DNA from: a virus
IMG/VR virus record: IMGVR_UViG_3300031963_000536
Coordinates: 1-33,967 of that record
Length of the DNA stretch: 33,967 nucleotides
Reading direction: 5' to 3' (one strand)
This document shows, piece by piece, positions 14,915 through 22,348 of the stretch (positions are counted from its first letter, which is position 1; every line of letters starts with the position of its first letter). The translations under genes were made by a program, and so were the position numbers. The notes under the pieces are model-generated. The model ran no database searches. It worked only from the letters and a program-made list of their open reading frames with translations, and had not been told where the DNA came from.

Positions 14915-15085
14915 ATGGCACAGGCAGTAGTTTTCAAAAACAAACAAAATAGTTACACGTTGCGTTTAGAAGCAGATAGCGGTTTAGCAATTGCAACTTA
15001 TTTTTTCAATACACGCAATGAAGCAATCGCAAAAGCAATAGATTTCAATTACACCCCTGAAATGATTGTTGAGGTAAATGCATAA
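14915..15085 (+). CDS. Small hypothetical protein (56 aa), first of rightward operon
   Basis: ATG at 14915 is preferred over the longer frame from 14819 because GGAAGAAGAAA precedes it. The product begins MAQAVVFKNKQNSYTLRLEA and appears beta-rich at the start and helical later (TRNEAIAKAIDF). Stop and next start overlap as TAATG. No family is recognised. Confidence 0.65.
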   Translation: MAQAVVFKNKQNSYTLRLEADSGLAIATYFFNTRNEAIAKAIDFNYTPEMIVEVNA

Positions 15086-15324
15086 TGAAAATCAAATATT
15101 CAGTTGACAGCACCCCACGTCCAGCAATCTTGGCTATGTGGCAAGATTCAACTCATCGCATAACAATTTTTGTTTATGAAAACCTTAGTTATGAAGTTAT
15201 CCGCAATGGTGTAGTTCAACGATTCGATATGAACCACTGGTACATCAGACCACAAAGCGTTGTTAAGCACGTTGAAAATGATGTTGCTTCAGGTGTTTAT
15301 CCAGGCGTTAGGAGAGTTGCATAA
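15085..15324 (+). CDS. Small hypothetical protein (79 aa)
   Basis: Begins MKIKYSVDSTPRPAILAMWQ and contains a beta-rich middle (HRITIFVYENLSYEVIRNG) followed by a helix and a basic end (GVYPGVRRVA). It is coupled on both sides through TAATG overlaps. No domain is recognised; a compact alpha/beta fold is likely. Confidence 0.68.
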   Translation: MKIKYSVDSTPRPAILAMWQDSTHRITIFVYENLSYEVIRNGVVQRFDMNHWYIRPQSVVKHVENDVASGVYPGVRRVA

Positions 15325-15416
15325 TGAAGTGTTGCGACCATAGATTCATCAAGAAGTCTTGTCTCTGCCATAACTGTTCAGGCAATCAATGTGACTATTC
15401 AAAGGAGCAAAAATAA
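15324..15416 (+). CDS. Cys-rich microprotein (30 aa)
   Basis: The product, MKCCDHRFIKKSCLCHNCSG and NQCDYSKEQK, has six cysteines and two histidines in 30 residues, enough for one or two zinc sites. Both ends are coupled by TAATG overlaps, and AAAGGAGCAAAA at its end serves as ribosome site for the next gene. Real translation is likely; function unknown. Confidence 0.55.
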   Translation: MKCCDHRFIKKSCLCHNCSGNQCDYSKEQK

Positions 15417-15625
15417 TGCACAAAGGAACATACGTGAGTTATCGCGAAAGCAAAGATGGTCAGTTCTATATGTACGGTTATTACCCAACAGGCCATTCAG
15501 TTCAAAGATATGACATAGGTAAAATCACAACCCAGGGTTCTGAAGTAATTGAAACTATAAGAGGTTTCAAGAATGCTCTGCAATTCTTCAAACAATTACA
15601 GACAATGGAGACTCAACAATGCTAG
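15416..15625 (+). CDS. Small hypothetical protein (69 aa)
   Basis: Begins MHKGTYVSYRESKDGQFYMYGYY, a tyrosine-rich beta hairpin pattern, followed by a helix (GFKNALQFFKQLQTM). The ribosome site AAAGGAGCAAAA is strong. Its end overlaps the start of a small membrane protein by seven bases. No family is recognised. Confidence 0.68.
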   Translation: MHKGTYVSYRESKDGQFYMYGYYPTGHSVQRYDIGKITTQGSEVIETIRGFKNALQFFKQLQTMETQQC

Positions 15626-15738
15626 ACCTACTCTTTGGCACACACGTTGCTGGTTGGCAGGCGATGGTGCAGTTCTGGTTCTGGTTTTCAATCGTCGCAT
15701 TCTTTGCAGTGCGCTGGATGAAAGGTAATATCAAATGA
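15619..15738 (+). CDS. Small one-helix membrane protein (39 aa)
   Basis: ATG 15619 to TGA 15738. The middle (MVQFWFWFSIVAFFAVRWM) is a Trp/Phe-rich membrane helix ending in a basic RWMKGNIK, predicting the C-terminus inside. It overlaps both neighbours. No family is recognised. An early membrane microprotein could affect membrane potential or block a second phage, but that is speculation. Confidence 0.55.
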   Translation: MLDLLFGTHVAGWQAMVQFWFWFSIVAFFAVRWMKGNIK

Positions 15739-15932
15739 GCGCGATGGGTAATTATTATCTTGACCGTCAGACAGAAGCAATCCGCTATTTAGCAGCACAA
15801 GGCATTGATGAAGAATCTCTCTGGGATGCTGCAGAAGATAGTTACCATCTTGTGATTGGTCTTGCTGAAATGCACCGCAATAATGTCAGTATAGATACCA
15901 TCAAGCGCATAATAAGCGAAGCAAAACTATGA
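15735..15932 (+). CDS. Small helical protein (65 aa)
   Basis: Mostly helical and acidic (TEAIRYLAAQGIDEESLWDA, then HRNNVSIDTIKRIISEAKL). The last part could be a short HTH-like pair, but I cannot support a named family. It starts at an ATGA overlap, and its first twelve coding bases are identical to those of the next gene. Confidence 0.62.
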   Translation: MSAMGNYYLDRQTEAIRYLAAQGIDEESLWDAAEDSYHLVIGLAEMHRNNVSIDTIKRIISEAKL

Positions 15933-16132
15933 GCGCGATGAGCAATCTACACGCAGAACTTTCCACTGCAATGACTCACGTTGCAGACAAACTCAATGAA
16001 GCAGTCGCCGATGGTTGGGGCGAAACAATGGAAGCCACCTGCCTAGTGGCAATTGAACTCTTGCAAGTCTGCGCCAATGCATTTGAGCAGATTCGCACTA
16101 TGAGTGAAAAGGTGGCAGAAGGTGGAAATTAG
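15929..16132 (+). CDS. Small helical protein (67 aa)
   Basis: Two or three amphipathic helices (AMTHVADKLNEAVADG, CLVAIELLQVCANAFEQIR). It starts with MSAM as the previous gene does; the second ATG in the frame is an alternative start. Coupled to the previous gene by ATGA; a GTG gene begins inside its end. Confidence 0.62.
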   Translation: MSAMSNLHAELSTAMTHVADKLNEAVADGWGETMEATCLVAIELLQVCANAFEQIRTMSEKVAEGGN

Positions 16133-16214
16133 GCGCTGTCAGCGATGCGGCCAGATTGATTGGCAGCAAGGTTTTCATATTCCGTGCAAATGTAATCGAA
16201 AGGAGAAGAAGTGA
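16122..16214 (+). CDS. Zinc-ribbon microprotein (30 aa), GTG start
   Basis: From GTG 16122, with AAGGTGGCAGAAG just upstream, the frame gives CQRCGQIDWQQGFHIPCKC then a basic end. CXXC and CXC form a compact zinc site. Its TGA overlaps the GTG of the next gene (GTGA), and its own AAAGGAG supplies that gene's ribosome site. The Cys pattern supports a real gene despite its length. Confidence 0.5.
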   Translation: MEIRRCQRCGQIDWQQGFHIPCKCNRKEKK

Positions 16215-16339
16215 AGAAAATCAGGTCCGTGCGTGTGTCAGATGTGCTGTGGGCAAAAGTTCAGGCTAAAGCCAAGCAAGAAGATAAAACTGTCAGTGAA
16301 GTAATCGTTGAACACTTGCGTGAATATGTAAAAGCGTAA
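16211..16339 (+). CDS. Ribbon-helix-helix (Arc/CopG-like) DNA-binding protein, GTG start
   Basis: From GTG 16211 with AAAGGAGAAGAA immediately before it. The 42 residues follow the RHH pattern: a short strand KIRSVRVS, helix one DVLWAKVQAKAKQEDK, a turn with TVSE, and helix two VIVEHLREYVKA. RHH dimers insert the strand in the DNA major groove and commonly repress their own operon. It is the last gene of the rightward operon, directly before the terminator. The divergent region at 14751-14914 is an obvious place for its operator, though I did not find a clear palindrome there. Confidence 0.72.
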   Translation: MKKIRSVRVSDVLWAKVQAKAKQEDKTVSEVIVEHLREYVKA

Positions 16340-16351
16340 GAGACAAAGAAG

Positions 16352-16389
16352 AACCCCTACACGGGAAAGGTGGCCGTGTAGGGGTTTTC
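16352..16389. terminator. Bidirectional intrinsic terminator
   Basis: A 13-bp perfect stem, AACCCCTACACGG (16352-16364) with CCGTGTAGGGGTT (16374-16386), and a nine-base loop. It is followed by TTCTT on the plus strand and by TTCTTTG on the minus strand. It lies between the convergent ends of the rightward operon (16339) and the leftward late block (16410). Confidence 0.92.
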
Positions 16390-16409
16390 TTATCGCTAGG
16401 GGATAAAGA

Positions 16410-16700
16410 CTATTGCTGGTCCTGCTTGCGTTTGATTTCAGCGAGTTCGGCGGCAATGCTTGCATATGCTGCCAAATCAATGAAGGTATCATCTTTAGAG
16501 TATTCGTGATTTTGTTGCAGTCTGGCAATCTTTACCAACGCCATACAAATTGAAACCTGCATTGGCGAAATCTCTGTCCCAAGATAGGCAGACCACAAGA
16601 CTGCAATTCTTCTGTGATTCTCATACGGTGTTCCATAATCTTCTTGGCGGTCACCATACATCAGCCTTTCGGCTTCTTTGAGAACTTCCCCCCGTTTCAT
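16410..16700 (-). CDS. DUF6378-like phage protein
   Basis: 96 residues with the pattern of this widespread phage family: RGEVLKEAERLMYGDRQEDYG, then NHRRIAVLWSAYLGTEISP, MALVKIARLQQN, and DDTFIDLAAYASIAAE. Conserved GDRxxDYG, and KIAR followed by D...D, recall helical nucleotide-binding folds such as MazG, but no catalytic proof is visible. It is the final gene of the leftward late block, just before the terminator, and follows the holin-like gene. Confidence 0.75.
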   Translation of the reverse strand: MKRGEVLKEAERLMYGDRQEDYGTPYENHRRIAVLWSAYLGTEISPMQVSICMALVKIARLQQNHEYSKDDTFIDLAAYASIAAELAEIKRKQDQQ

Positions 16701-16705
16701 CAGAC

Positions 16706-16933
16706 TTACTCCTGTTCTAAATCATCCACATCTGTGTAAAGCGCAATTTCAGTTTTCTCATTCTCAACACGTTGTGCATATTCACCAAGTCCAAGAGCAG
16801 ATAACACGAATGCAACTGCTGCTTCAACTGGCATATCTGGTGAGAGCGCGGAAACTACCAGCGCAACTGCTGATGATACAAATGCTGCAACACGTGCAGG
16901 ATTGCGGTGAACAAATGACTTCAACTTTTCCAT
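16706..16933 (-). CDS. Holin-like two-helix membrane protein
   Basis: 75 residues with a basic start (KLKSFVHRNPARV), then two hydrophobic helices, about 15-31 (VAAFVSSAVALVVSALS) and 36-50 (VEAAVAFVLSALGLG), and an acidic tail. It has ribosome site AAGGAGTAAGA, formed by the end of the endolysin gene. Small two-helix proteins beside the endolysin are the usual holins of actinophages. The pore function is inferred from topology and place. Confidence 0.7.
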   Translation of the reverse strand: MEKLKSFVHRNPARVAAFVSSAVALVVSALSPDMPVEAAVAFVLSALGLGEYAQRVENEKTEIALYTDVDDLEQE

Positions 16934-16935
16934 TC

Positions 16936-17448
16936 TTACTCCTTGAACTTAGGCTTACCAAATCCCACAATTGAGACTGGCTCTTGGCGTTTCAATTTCA
17001 ATCGCTTGGTTTTCTTGTAGGTTCTGGTCTTGAAGGCAACCATACCGCCATTGCGCTGGTCACCTTTTGAATCGCCAGAAGTATTTCCTTCAATTGTATG
17101 GACGACGCCTTTGCGAGCCTGCACGCCGATGACAATGCCGATGTGTGAGATACGCTCAACCCCGTCACCTGGGAAGTCAAAGAAGGCTAGGTCGCCTGGC
17201 TCTGGCGTGGCGGTGGCGGCGTCCTGCCATTGATTGCGGGACTCGAACGCCTGCGCCCCTGCCTGGGTTGAAATGCAGTTCGGGATGCGCAGCCCTACCT
17301 TCTTGGCGCACCACATAACAAAGGAGCCACACCACGGCAGATAGTTGGCGCCCATCTCTTTGCCAAACTTTGTCTCATTCTCTTTCGGGCCTTCTACATA
17401 TCCAACTTCAGCCCACGCGACTTGAATGAAATTGTCGCGCTGTGTCAT
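16936..17448 (-). CDS. CHAP-domain endolysin
   Basis: 170 residues. The N-terminal part reads VAWAEVGYVEGPKENETKFG, followed by LPWCGSFVMWCAKKVG with catalytic-type C40, then EPGDLAFFDF, ISHIGIVIG with H102, and HTIEGNTSG with E120. This Cys-His-Glu set is the CHAP amidase/peptidase core that cleaves peptidoglycan stem peptides or crossbridges. A short basic tail (KTKRLKLKRQ) may bind the wall; no separate binding domain is seen. It is coupled to the upstream membrane protein by ATGA and followed by the holin-like gene. Confidence 0.9.
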   Translation of the reverse strand: MTQRDNFIQVAWAEVGYVEGPKENETKFGKEMGANYLPWCGSFVMWCAKKVGLRIPNCISTQAGAQAFESRNQWQDAATATPEPGDLAFFDFPGDGVERISHIGIVIGVQARKGVVHTIEGNTSGDSKGDQRNGGMVAFKTRTYKKTKRLKLKRQEPVSIVGFGKPKFKE

Positions 17449-17663
17449 TTCTTCTTGCGCTTTGATGGTGTTCCCCCAATGAGAATTGCATAGATTTCAT
17501 CTACACGTGCTTCCAAACGATTTACTTGGTCTTTGATACTTGAGCCAGAATTAGGCTTGAGTTCTGCCAAATAGTGTTGGACTAGCCATTTGACCCCATA
17601 GGCAAATGAGCCAACAAGGGTACTGACTGCAACAGCAAGGGTTGCCATATCAAGTGGTGTCAC
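17445..17663 (-). CDS. Membrane plus coiled-coil lysis-cassette protein (72 aa), GTG start
   Basis: A GTG start at 17663, overlapping the previous stop (GTGA), with AAGGAGAAAACCAC upstream. One membrane helix (about 5-27, DMATLAVAVSTLVGSFAYGV) is followed by a coiled coil (IKDQVNRLEARVDEIYAIL) and a basic end KRKKK. This resembles small XhlA/LydB-type proteins that help lysis. It sits immediately before the endolysin. Second holin or lysis regulator, unresolved. Confidence 0.68.
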   Translation of the reverse strand: MTPLDMATLAVAVSTLVGSFAYGVKWLVQHYLAELKPNSGSSIKDQVNRLEARVDEIYAILIGGTPSKRKKK

Positions 17664-17761
17664 GTGGTTTTCTCCTTCAGCAAGACCTGAATATCATCAA
17701 ACAGGTCTATATGGTCATCAATCGTTCTTCGTATTGGAACAAGTTCCGTTACAAGGTCCAT
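17660..17761 (-). CDS. 33-residue acidic microprotein, candidate
   Basis: ATG 17761 to TGA 17660, product MDLVTELVPIRRTIDDHIDL then FDDIQVLLKEKTT, helical. The stop overlaps the next GTG. It begins inside the preceding 50-residue ORF in another frame with ribosome site AAGAAGTTAGAAA. Context supports it; no family is recognised. Confidence 0.45.
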   Translation of the reverse strand: MDLVTELVPIRRTIDDHIDLFDDIQVLLKEKTT

Positions 17762-17870
17762 TTTCTAACTTCTTGATTCTTGCCGCCAAGATTGCATTCT
17801 CTTGTGCCATTGCGCCAATCTGTATTCTCATTGCTGCCAATATCTCATTGACATCAAGTTCTTCGTTCAT
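17718..17870 (-). CDS. Small coiled-coil protein (50 aa)
   Basis: ATG 17870 follows the S74-fibre stop by one codon boundary and uses its GGGGGAATAA end as ribosome site. A heptad-patterned helix (NEILAAMRIQIGAMAQENAI, then LAARIKKLE) is followed by a Cys pair in GPCNGTC. It lies between tail fibre and lysis cassette. Coiled coil suggests oligomers; function unknown. Confidence 0.55.
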   Translation of the reverse strand: MNEELDVNEILAAMRIQIGAMAQENAILAARIKKLENGPCNGTCSNTKND

Positions 17871-19595
17871 TTATTCCCCCTTGAGTATTTGAACTTCTTT
17901 GTATAAATCCTGAATCAAAGCCAGCAATCCAGGAACAATCATTCTATCGTTCCACGATTCAACTTCGCCGTTTTCATAATCTGCAGCCACAGGATATACA
18001 GCATCAACTTCTTCTGCGATAAATCCAGGAATCAAAGCACCAAAGCGAGAATCAGATTCAGAGAGATAATCTTCGCGGTAAGTAAATGCGCGAACTGGTA
18101 AATCCAACAATTTCTTTGGGTCTAATTCATCAATATTACGAACTGGCGTGATATTTTCTTTATAACGCTCACTAGATGCAGTGCTTCTAGTAACACGGCC
18201 AAGTGAGATAGTAACGCGGCCATTGGCGGCATCGGTGACCGTTGTATGGTTTGGAGTAAATAGGTCACGTCCAGCAGTTACATCTAAAGTTGCATCAATA
18301 CTTCCGCCAACATCAAGACCGCTGCTGTCAATCAATGCATAACGAGTAGTGCTTTGAGCAAGAGATATTGCGCTCGCACCAACATAAAATTGTGGATAAG
18401 AATTGCCAACAGGGTCTGCTGTTGCGCCATAGTGAATCATTACAGCACCTGAAGATGCTGGCAAAATATGACCATAAACGGTACCCAAGTATTTGAAATA
18501 CATTGAGTTTGTTCCACCATCAAGAGTAACTGCAGTTGTTCCAGAAGATGTTTGAACAACAAAACCTGTTAGAGTTCCAGCGCTTAATTTGTCTGTGGTA
18601 ATCGTTCCTGCAGCAATCTGTGTCGCAGTAATTGTTGCTGATGCAATTTGTGAAGCAGTAATAGTATTAGCGGCGATATTATCAGCAGTGATTGTTGCGG
18701 CAGCAATCTTTGCACCAGTGATAGTGCTGGCTGCAATTTGAGTTGCTGTAATTGTGCCAGTTGCAATATTTGATGCTTCAATTGTAGCCGCTGCAATTTT
18801 TGTTCCAGTGATAGAAGCAGATGCAATTCGGTCAGCATTGAGTGTGCCAGTTGAGATATTGCCAGCATTGATATTTGAAACCGTAACAACGCTTGCATCA
18901 ATAGTTCCGCTGGTAATTTTATTTGCACTGAAATTTGCTAATGCATTTGTGCCAAGGTCATTAGCAACCCAAGCAGAACCGCTCCAGCGATAAATACGGT
19001 TGTCATCATCAGTATCAAACCAAAGGTCGCCAACAGCCGATGCCGCAGGCGCTGACGTCTGGCGAAATACTTTATTCTTGCCATCAGCCGTGGTCTGGGC
19101 TGCAGTGGCGGCGGCAGCGGCGGCGGTTGCTGCTGATTGTGCTGCTGCAATAGATGTGTCTTGAACAGATGTCCAAGCAGTTCCATTCCAAAAATATTGT
19201 TTGAATCCATCATCGGTGTCAAACCAAATGTCGCCAACTTCAGATGCTGTCGGTGCTGATGCCTGATAGAAGGTCTTAATTTTACTATCTGCAGTTGCTT
19301 GGGCTGTTGCAATGGCATTATCTTGAACTGATACCCACGCAGTTCCCGTCCAGTAATAGAGTTTGTTGCCATCATCAGTATCAAACCAAATATCGCCAAT
19401 TGTTAAATCACCTGTGGGGGCAGTTGTTTGACGGTATATTTTATTTTTTCCATTAACAGCGGTTTCAATAGAATCAAAATTAGCAGCCAAGCCATCAGTA
19501 GTATCAGCGACAACAGGAATCACAGATGTAACAGTAAAATCAGCAGTCTGTGTGACCGTGATTGGCGTGTTAGTAATCTGTGGACATAATGGCAT
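17871..19595 (-). CDS. Tail fibre with C-terminal S74 intramolecular chaperone
   Basis: 574 residues. Three repeats of a short module occupy about 52-90, 107-145 and 175-212, each with the pattern APxxxxxGDIWFDTDDGNKxYxW then GTAWV. From about 215 to 350 runs a beta-helix-like repeat of ITATQIAAGTIT type. The end (about 475-574) shows SSERYKENITPVRNIDEL, FTYRED, LIPGFIAEEVDAVYP, and NDRMIVPGLLALIQDL, the S74 chaperone that trimerises fibres and then cleaves itself off at the Ser in SSERYK. This makes it a trimeric fibre or tailspike. It follows the minor tail protein and precedes the lysis genes. Confidence 0.9.
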   Translation of the reverse strand: MPLCPQITNTPITVTQTADFTVTSVIPVVADTTDGLAANFDSIETAVNGKNKIYRQTTAPTGDLTIGDIWFDTDDGNKLYYWTGTAWVSVQDNAIATAQATADSKIKTFYQASAPTASEVGDIWFDTDDGFKQYFWNGTAWTSVQDTSIAAAQSAATAAAAAATAAQTTADGKNKVFRQTSAPAASAVGDLWFDTDDDNRIYRWSGSAWVANDLGTNALANFSANKITSGTIDASVVTVSNINAGNISTGTLNADRIASASITGTKIAAATIEASNIATGTITATQIAASTITGAKIAAATITADNIAANTITASQIASATITATQIAAGTITTDKLSAGTLTGFVVQTSSGTTAVTLDGGTNSMYFKYLGTVYGHILPASSGAVMIHYGATADPVGNSYPQFYVGASAISLAQSTTRYALIDSSGLDVGGSIDATLDVTAGRDLFTPNHTTVTDAANGRVTISLGRVTRSTASSERYKENITPVRNIDELDPKKLLDLPVRAFTYREDYLSESDSRFGALIPGFIAEEVDAVYPVAADYENGEVESWNDRMIVPGLLALIQDLYKEVQILKGE

Positions 19596-19605
19596 TATCT
19601 GACCC

Positions 19606-20718
19606 CTAGATTGTTATTGAATAAGGATTGATGGGCGATGTGTGGAATGAAACTCTCCAGTCATCGTTTGTAATTTTATGGTTCATACCTTCAATCACAA
19701 GGTTGTATTGCAAGTTGCGATTGTCAACTGTTTCACGCTTTACACTTACCTGGTCGCCAATTTCACAGGCTAGGAAATCAGGATAGAGAACTCCAAGATT
19801 CAAAGCGCTGAAATCAATCTGCTTTGCATAAGTCACAGGTGTTGCCTGTTGGCGTGATTCATACAGCGCAAGATTGGTACCAGAAGTTTCACTCAAGATA
19901 GGCGCATCAAAACGCTTTGATGTAAGACCATAAGCATCTCTGCTTATCGTGTATGTGGAAGTGACCGTGGCACTGGCGCCACGGTCCACCACAGCCTGAT
20001 TGACCACATAAAATGTTCCAGGGTCAACAACAAGGCCTTGGTAATCCAAAGAATAGGCATCGCCTTGGTCGCTAAAGAGCAACTGAGTTGGTCGTGAGAA
20101 TTTATCTGACAGTGGCACCAATGTTGCAACGCCAGAGCGAGAAATGTAAAAGCGCCCAGCAATAGAGTTGACTGCTTGATAAATCATCTGCAGACAGGAT
20201 TTTCCTTGCACTGTCTTTTGCATCGTCACAGTACCTGTCAGTGAGCGAGCAGTAGCAGACCAGCCAGCGTAATCAAGCATTCTTGTAACGCGAGATGCGG
20301 CTGTCTCTTCAAATTGTAGCGAAGCCAAGACTGGTGCTTGTGCATCGGCGATATAGCCAAGACCATCAACAAAGTTCATTGTGACAGTTGGATAATGACC
20401 CTGATTGACAACACTTGATTCTAAGAATCCTTGATAAATCGTATAACCAGTTGATGACCAGGTTGCCACAATGCGCATCTGAAGTCCTGCTTTGAGCAAT
20501 CCTGCATATGGTCCTGATGAATTGTCTGGGTCGTAGGCACCAGAGTAATTGTTGAAAATTACAGAAGCAGCGCCAGCCTGTGCCAATATGTCATATTGTT
20601 TGCGACCACGACGAATGCTTGTTTCCAAGACATCGCCTGCTGTCACAGATGTCCAAGTAGAACTAATAAAAAACTGCACAGCAATTGACGGCGCTGTTAC
20701 CCCATTATAGTTTGCCAT
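19606..20718 (-). CDS. Minor tail / baseplate protein
   Basis: 370 residues, beginning with a beta-rich domain (VAVQFFISSTWTSVT-like pattern, then LETSIRRGRKQYD and FNNYSGAYDP). Later come TVTMNFVDGLGYI and a central domain with CLQMIYQAVNSIAGRFYISR. The end (LQYNLVIEGMNHKITNDDWR, then SFHTSP) resembles minor tail proteins of siphophages that form the tail tip or hub. It starts at the stop of the tape measure (overlapping at 20718). Tail-tip role is inferred from order. Confidence 0.75.
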   Translation of the reverse strand: MANYNGVTAPSIAVQFFISSTWTSVTAGDVLETSIRRGRKQYDILAQAGAASVIFNNYSGAYDPDNSSGPYAGLLKAGLQMRIVATWSSTGYTIYQGFLESSVVNQGHYPTVTMNFVDGLGYIADAQAPVLASLQFEETAASRVTRMLDYAGWSATARSLTGTVTMQKTVQGKSCLQMIYQAVNSIAGRFYISRSGVATLVPLSDKFSRPTQLLFSDQGDAYSLDYQGLVVDPGTFYVVNQAVVDRGASATVTSTYTISRDAYGLTSKRFDAPILSETSGTNLALYESRQQATPVTYAKQIDFSALNLGVLYPDFLACEIGDQVSVKRETVDNRNLQYNLVIEGMNHKITNDDWRVSFHTSPINPYSITI

Positions 20719-22346
20719 TATTCAGGCCTTGTTCTAAAGAATCCGCCGCCAGCGCCTGCGCCACGGTATCTTTGTAACTTATTCAAACCGCTTTCAATTT
20801 CTACAACAACATCATCTTGAGTGATGTATGGAGTGTTGACATTGACTTTGACTATTGGATTTCCTGAACCTGATATGACATTGCCAGTTGCAGAACCATC
20901 GCCTTGAGCGGCAAGTGAGACTGTTGGAGCGTTAGCAATTGCCTTTTGACGCTTTAGATTAGCGTTAATAGCAGCAGCAGTTGCTTTTGCTTCAATTTCT
21001 CCAGTCATTAAAGTTAAACCATACTTCTTAAGCATTGCATTGACAATCTTTTGCTCAATTGTAAGTTCTTTTTTCTTGGCATTATTGAGTTGATTCTGTG
21101 CATTGAGTAATGAGTTAGCCAGAAGGTTGCCACCACCTGTAGTTCCACGTGTGCGCATACCACGAACTGCTGTTCGACCACGTTCTGAAACTGAAGAACT
21201 ACTACCTGCTAAGGCTTGAGCATTTTTTGCTCTAACTTCATTGCCTGCATTTTTAAGAGCAATATAACCACCAGTAAGAGCAGCAGCACCACCAATAAGG
21301 GCAAGTGCGGCAGTTGCCGATGCAACAGAAGCGCCGCCTGTGGCGTATGCTGTTGCAACAGCAGCAAGACCTGCTGATGTTCGCAAGGCTGTGAAGGCTG
21401 CAGTTAATTTACCAATTACAGTTGCAAATGCTGCAACTTTACCAACAGCGAACAATCCACCAACTATAATTGCAAAGGTTTTGACAAGACCTATGTTGTT
21501 TGAAATCCAATCAGAGAATGAAATGGCAATGGCAATTAGATTTACTGCTGCTGTGCTGGCATTGCTAAATGCTGTTGTCAACTTCTCGCCATTTGCAGCA
21601 ATCCAGGCTTCTACCTGTGGCAAAACTTTTGTTTCAATAACTTTGGCAAATCGCTCTATGACTGGAAGTAATTGATAACCAAGAGTTTCAAGGATTTCAC
21701 TATAACGAATGCGAAGAATTGCCAATCTAAATTCTAAAGTATCTGCTCTAGTTGCAGCCGCACCTGATGTTATTGCTTCAACTTCTTTGAAGATTTTAAC
21801 TAAATCTTTTGATTTTATAGTAGTTAGGTCAATGCCTTTAACCAAATTTTGCAAACCACGGAAGTTACCTTGTAAGGCTTTTGTAATTGCATTTGTCGCA
21901 CTGTTTAGGTCGGCACCAGAAAATGCTGATACATCTAATGCAGTTCCCAATAATTGCTGGGCGCTAGCGACATCGCCAGTGACTGCTGCGAGTTTGGAAA
22001 GAGCAGGGCGCAATTCGTCATCGGCAATGCCAACTTGCAATTGTAGTTTTGAAATGTAACCTTCAACAGATGCAATGGCAGCATTAGTTGCACCAGTGGT
22101 ATTGCGTAGGCTGTTGGCAAGAAGCGCTTGGCTCTTCTGGTCTGCCATTGCAGCCTGCACTGCATCTTTGCCAATCTTTACAGCGAAAACACCAACAGCG
22201 GCTGTAACAGCAGCAAAGGCCCGTACTGCATTTTTGCTGAAGTTATCAAAACTCTTGCCAAGGTTGGCAATATCTTTTTTAGCGGCTTTGGAACCCTTAT
22301 CAGAATATTGGGTTATGATTCGCGCTACTACTGCGCCAACTGCCAT
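20718..22346 (-). CDS. Tail tape measure protein
   Basis: 542 residues. The N-terminal half is helical with GKSFDNFSKNAVRAFAAVT and LGTALDVSAFSGADLNSAT, typical of tape measures. Hydrophobic segments follow (TFAIIVGGLFAVGKVAAFA; ATAALALIGGAAALTGGYIAL), then an Ala/Asn-rich tail. At the usual 0.15 nm per residue the tail would be about 80 nm. It follows the chaperone genes and a gp10-like protein and precedes the minor tail protein, the canonical place. It determines tail length and enters the host envelope during DNA delivery. Confidence 0.9.
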   Translation of the reverse strand: MAVGAVVARIITQYSDKGSKAAKKDIANLGKSFDNFSKNAVRAFAAVTAAVGVFAVKIGKDAVQAAMADQKSQALLANSLRNTTGATNAAIASVEGYISKLQLQVGIADDELRPALSKLAAVTGDVASAQQLLGTALDVSAFSGADLNSATNAITKALQGNFRGLQNLVKGIDLTTIKSKDLVKIFKEVEAITSGAAATRADTLEFRLAILRIRYSEILETLGYQLLPVIERFAKVIETKVLPQVEAWIAANGEKLTTAFSNASTAAVNLIAIAISFSDWISNNIGLVKTFAIIVGGLFAVGKVAAFATVIGKLTAAFTALRTSAGLAAVATAYATGGASVASATAALALIGGAAALTGGYIALKNAGNEVRAKNAQALAGSSSSVSERGRTAVRGMRTRGTTGGGNLLANSLLNAQNQLNNAKKKELTIEQKIVNAMLKKYGLTLMTGEIEAKATAAAINANLKRQKAIANAPTVSLAAQGDGSATGNVISGSGNPIVKVNVNTPYITQDDVVVEIESGLNKLQRYRGAGAGGGFFRTRPE

Positions 22347-22348
22347 CT

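Noticed and set aside
18584-19399. Leu/Gln-rich minus-strand ORFs inside the S74 fibre gene
   Set aside because: Alternative-frame readings of the Ala/Thr repeats of the fibre; no start signals.
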